This document shows, in pieces, positions 54,801-55,740 of a DNA stretch of 55,740 bases (positions within the stretch are counted from its first letter, which is position 1; the number at the start of each line of letters is the position of its first letter). Made by a program: the position numbers and the translations under genes. The DNA comes from an uncultured Pirellulaceae bacterium (GTDB taxonomy: Bacteria; Planctomycetota; Planctomycetia; Pirellulales; Pirellulaceae), in assembly GCA_938036435.1 (NCBI GenBank), contig CALHPU010000028.1, forward strand, positions 1 to 55,740. The letters are read 5' to 3'. The notes beneath the pieces are model-generated. The model was not told where the DNA came from. It ran no database searches and saw only the letters and a program-made list of their open reading frames with translations.

Positions 54801-55331
54801 TTGATCATTGGTTACGTTTGGTTCCGTTTCCAGAATCTTGCCTTTGGTTTGGCGGCGGTGATCGCGCTGCTCCATGATGTTGCCGTTGTGTTGGGCGTGA
54901 TTGCAATCACCCACTACCTCGCTGGCGGATTGGGATTCCTTGGCATCACGAACTTCAAGATCTCGCTGGCCGTTGTTGCCGCGATTCTAACTGTGATCGG
55001 TTATTCGCTTAACGATACGATCGTCGTGTTTGACCGCATCCGCGAGGTACGTGGCAAGCGTCAGGAAATTACGGCGGACATCATCAATACGAGTATCTCG
55101 CAGACGCTGAGCCGTACATTGCTGACCTCGTTGACGACGTTTATCGTGGTATTTATTCTGTATTGCTTCGGCGGCGACGCAATTCACAGTTTCGCGTTTA
55201 CCTTGGTCATTGGCGTGATCGTGGGTACCTACAGTTCGATCTTCATCGCGTCACCAGCGCTGTTGTGGTTGATGAACACCGTAGGCCTTAACCCAATGGA
55301 TGTCGAACCTGAAGTTGCAGCTGAAAAATAA
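51804..55331 (+). CDS. secDF: Fused protein translocase SecDF with a large periplasmic insert
   Basis: A proton-driven motor that helps pull proteins through SecYEG. The SecD half has DLRGGINM near residue 78, the P1 domain, and TMs from about 413 (GLAGLVLTVGMSVDANVLIF with the proton-relay Asp). The SecF half begins about 576 (RRILEKANFDF), with its DLRGGSTIRM near 620 and TMs after 985, including SLNDTIVVFDRIRE. SecF's loop between its first and second TM is normally about 100 residues. Here it spans about 620-985, and 775-890 is an Asp/Glu/Ser/Thr/Val-rich low-complexity stretch. AGGA nine bases before ATG 51804. Confidence 0.95.
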   Translation: MFDSFLSGSLLADSALGLSGYVVAILLIVAIALGIALAHFIANGLNVNDYRSRLAWVLTPLLIAGLMIATGWPPKFGVDLRGGINMIGSLNLEAVDNEDPNYVPPKAQDIIPVLVKRVNPSGTKEIMIRALGEDKIEVTIPSVSLEEAEGIWDSIVKTGKLEFRICANRQFADHAAVINAAETASRSPEFRKRRAKYVESPEGERIGVWVGVAKIIPTAADIAAGDLPSVMPYKFAPRSGHLIRNKDTGQIVPLSTLQYQDGDALGLEFAVWCRDNGIQVPEILMLYPKENQDVQGKHLASVRAQFDDKGRPALGFSTTSEGMARLGLLTRLNTEPDGQAKKELGIVLDGKLSSAPTINSTIRANGEISGSFTQNEVNELKRNLESGKLDVTLNKNPISRNFVESTLGNELRTKGIWAIGVSLILVLVFMCFYYRFAGVIATISLVLNLCLILALIMFIQQPLTLTGLAGLVLTVGMSVDANVLIFERIREELDRGAALRMAIRNGFDKATVTILDANITTLFTALALYAIGTEQIKGFAVTLILGILMSMYTAIFCSRLMFDISERRGWLTKLNMRRILEKANFDFISKISLTSILSAAAIGIGVFSMFTLGPKILDHDLRGGSTIRMVFKDPQDIDDLKTLLDSEDIVVKDEKVEFTVSGFSGPGTSADQAGRIFKVDSNLPAWEGGADGEKWEQLNEVMTRVFGDKLEMHNATIEAGAPMSALPTKGTKGTDTQTAKSKMSLEVPSWNAVTVSAINLISPNMILQDEGVTITTGETADAPVETPVELKSDGPVVQSDAPVIETETQAETSDAPSMASDAAVVEGDTEDTQADPPTIGSDTKAMESKETSESTGSIGEDPSSEVSNAFAAGDSGSATTEVLAEKVTRKLSFGQPITGKTLKELMLQAAVSLDLELAENALSLSSPDTDPGESAAGTVSKNWTVEMQRIAPENADDILKQWSDDFNGQPYFPMASKVGGQIAKNMQTQALTAAVVGLLLIIGYVWFRFQNLAFGLAAVIALLHDVAVVLGVIAITHYLAGGLGFLGITNFKISLAVVAAILTVIGYSLNDTIVVFDRIREVRGKRQEITADIINTSISQTLSRTLLTSLTTFIVVFILYCFGGDAIHSFAFTLVIGVIVGTYSSIFIASPALLWLMNTVGLNPMDVEPEVAAEK

Positions 55332-55360
55332 CTCCTAAGTTGCAGTATGCAAAAAAAACA

Positions 55361-55392
55361 AACCGCGTGGTCGTTCGGCCACGCGGTTTTTT
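55361..55392. terminator. Rho-independent terminator after secDF (bidirectional form)
   Basis: A ten-bp perfect stem (AACCGCGTGG with CCACGCGGTT), eight-base loop, six T on the plus strand and a run of eight A on the other side. Confidence 0.93.
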
Positions 55393-55503
55393 CATGCATC
55401 GAACTTCGCTGTTGAAATCGACGAGTCTCACTCCAAGCATATTGCTTGTAGCGGCACGGCGCGAGCTCAATGGCCCTCCGTTTCAAACATGAGGCCCCAA
55501 TTG

Positions 55504-55640
55504 TGCGACTCCCCCTTTGGGAGAGTCGCCGTCTAAGCGGCAGAGAGGGCTTTTGTTAGCCAAAGAGTTATCGCGATTTAGCTTTAAAAGAAAGCCCTTC
55601 CCGTCGGCGAGCCTCCGACCCTCCCGAAGCGAGGGTGACA
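55504..55640. repeat. Large imperfect inverted repeat (arms about 50 bp)
   Basis: The left arm (55504-55554) ends GCAGAGAGGGCTTTT. The right arm (55586-55640) read in reverse ends GACGGGAAGGGCTTTC. Both contain a GGGAG(A/G)GTCG core and short hairpins of their own (CTCCCCCTTTGGGAG; CCCTCGCTTCGGGAGGG). It resembles non-autonomous intergenic repeats of Pirellulaceae. Confidence 0.55.
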
Positions 55641-55740
55641 TTCTTGGTCTTGTTTGCCTAAAGATCGCTGAGCTGAAAATCTAAAGTGAATACCATTGGC
55701 CGCAAGCACTCAGGTATCCAAGTCCAGAAACGAGGACTTG

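Larger units (their letters stand above)
55332..55740. other. 409-bp region to the window edge
   Basis: The secDF terminator and a large inverted repeat (55504-55640) fill most of it. The rest shows no gene. Confidence 0.5.

Noticed and set aside
53705..54808. 367-codon minus-strand frame
   Set aside because: It mirrors the low-complexity insert of secDF; its Ser/Val-rich sequence is what antisense of an acidic repeat gives.
1..55740. tRNA, rRNA, CRISPR, insertion sequence or phage
   Set aside because: No T-arm-like GGTTCRA stretch, repeat-spacer series, transposase or integrase was found on reading.

Overview
The window looks like a chromosomal segment from a planctomycete, most likely a member of the Pirellulaceae. 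This rests on several lineage-typical proteins: an SHD1-domain protein with a conserved C-terminal module, a DUF4331 protein with a dockerin-like tail, a CxPSR sulfatase, HEAT and LRR envelope proteins, a fused SecDF next to yajC, and several proteins resembling planctomycete-only families. Base composition is mixed, near half GC. I found no tRNA, rRNA, CRISPR array, phage or recognisable insertion sequence.

Layout. (1) 0-1.7 kb: the end of a phytase-like esterase gene and a COG3910-type AAA ATPase with an unusual acidic N-terminal insert. (2) 1.7-9.2 kb, minus strand: a six-gene exopolysaccharide operon in the order Wzz, CpsD-like ATPase, GGDEF-like/sugar transferase fusion, Wzy/O-antigen ligase, GT4, polysaccharide deacetylase. 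An 0.8 kb leader lies upstream. (3) 10-19.3 kb: HAD phosphatase, secreted HEAT-like protein, TraB/Tiki-like protein, membrane protein plus thioesterase, DUF4331-dockerin protein, bioA, membrane protein. (4) 18.7-22.6 kb: a PqiA/MCE lipid-transport pair, a DacZ-like diadenylate cyclase and a HEAT lipoprotein. (5) 22.9-32.8 kb: an orphan Wzz-BY-kinase fusion with a Tyr/Gly tail, mutS, cysS, a polytopic membrane protein and a GT2. (6) 33-45.3 kb: paired hypothetical proteins, an inositol monophosphatase, a glycine-zipper protein, a sulfatase, an STN-like protein, guaB overlapping an SHD1 gene, and small hypotheticals. (7) 45.5-55.3 kb: a GT87-like protein, an LRR/HEAT pair, tgt, yajC and secDF.

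How the genes fit together. The 1.7-9.2 kb operon could make, polymerise, control the length of and trim a surface polysaccharide. Its CpsD-like partner has degenerate kinase motifs. A complete BY-kinase is encoded 14 kb away and could act in trans (inference). tgt, yajC and secDF form the usual tgt-yajC-secDF order.

Most unusual signals. The intergenic DNA carries a family of REP/REPIN-like palindromes. In several, the stem sequence changes on both sides so that pairing is kept, while a four-base loop (GCCA, or GCAA/GCAG) and a 5' GTAG foot are constant. Two 68-69 bp copies, 11 kb apart, align along their whole length. At protein level, Tgt has lost the cysteines of its zinc site, SecDF has a loop of about 370 residues in its SecF half, and the diadenylate cyclase has substitutions in both signature motifs.
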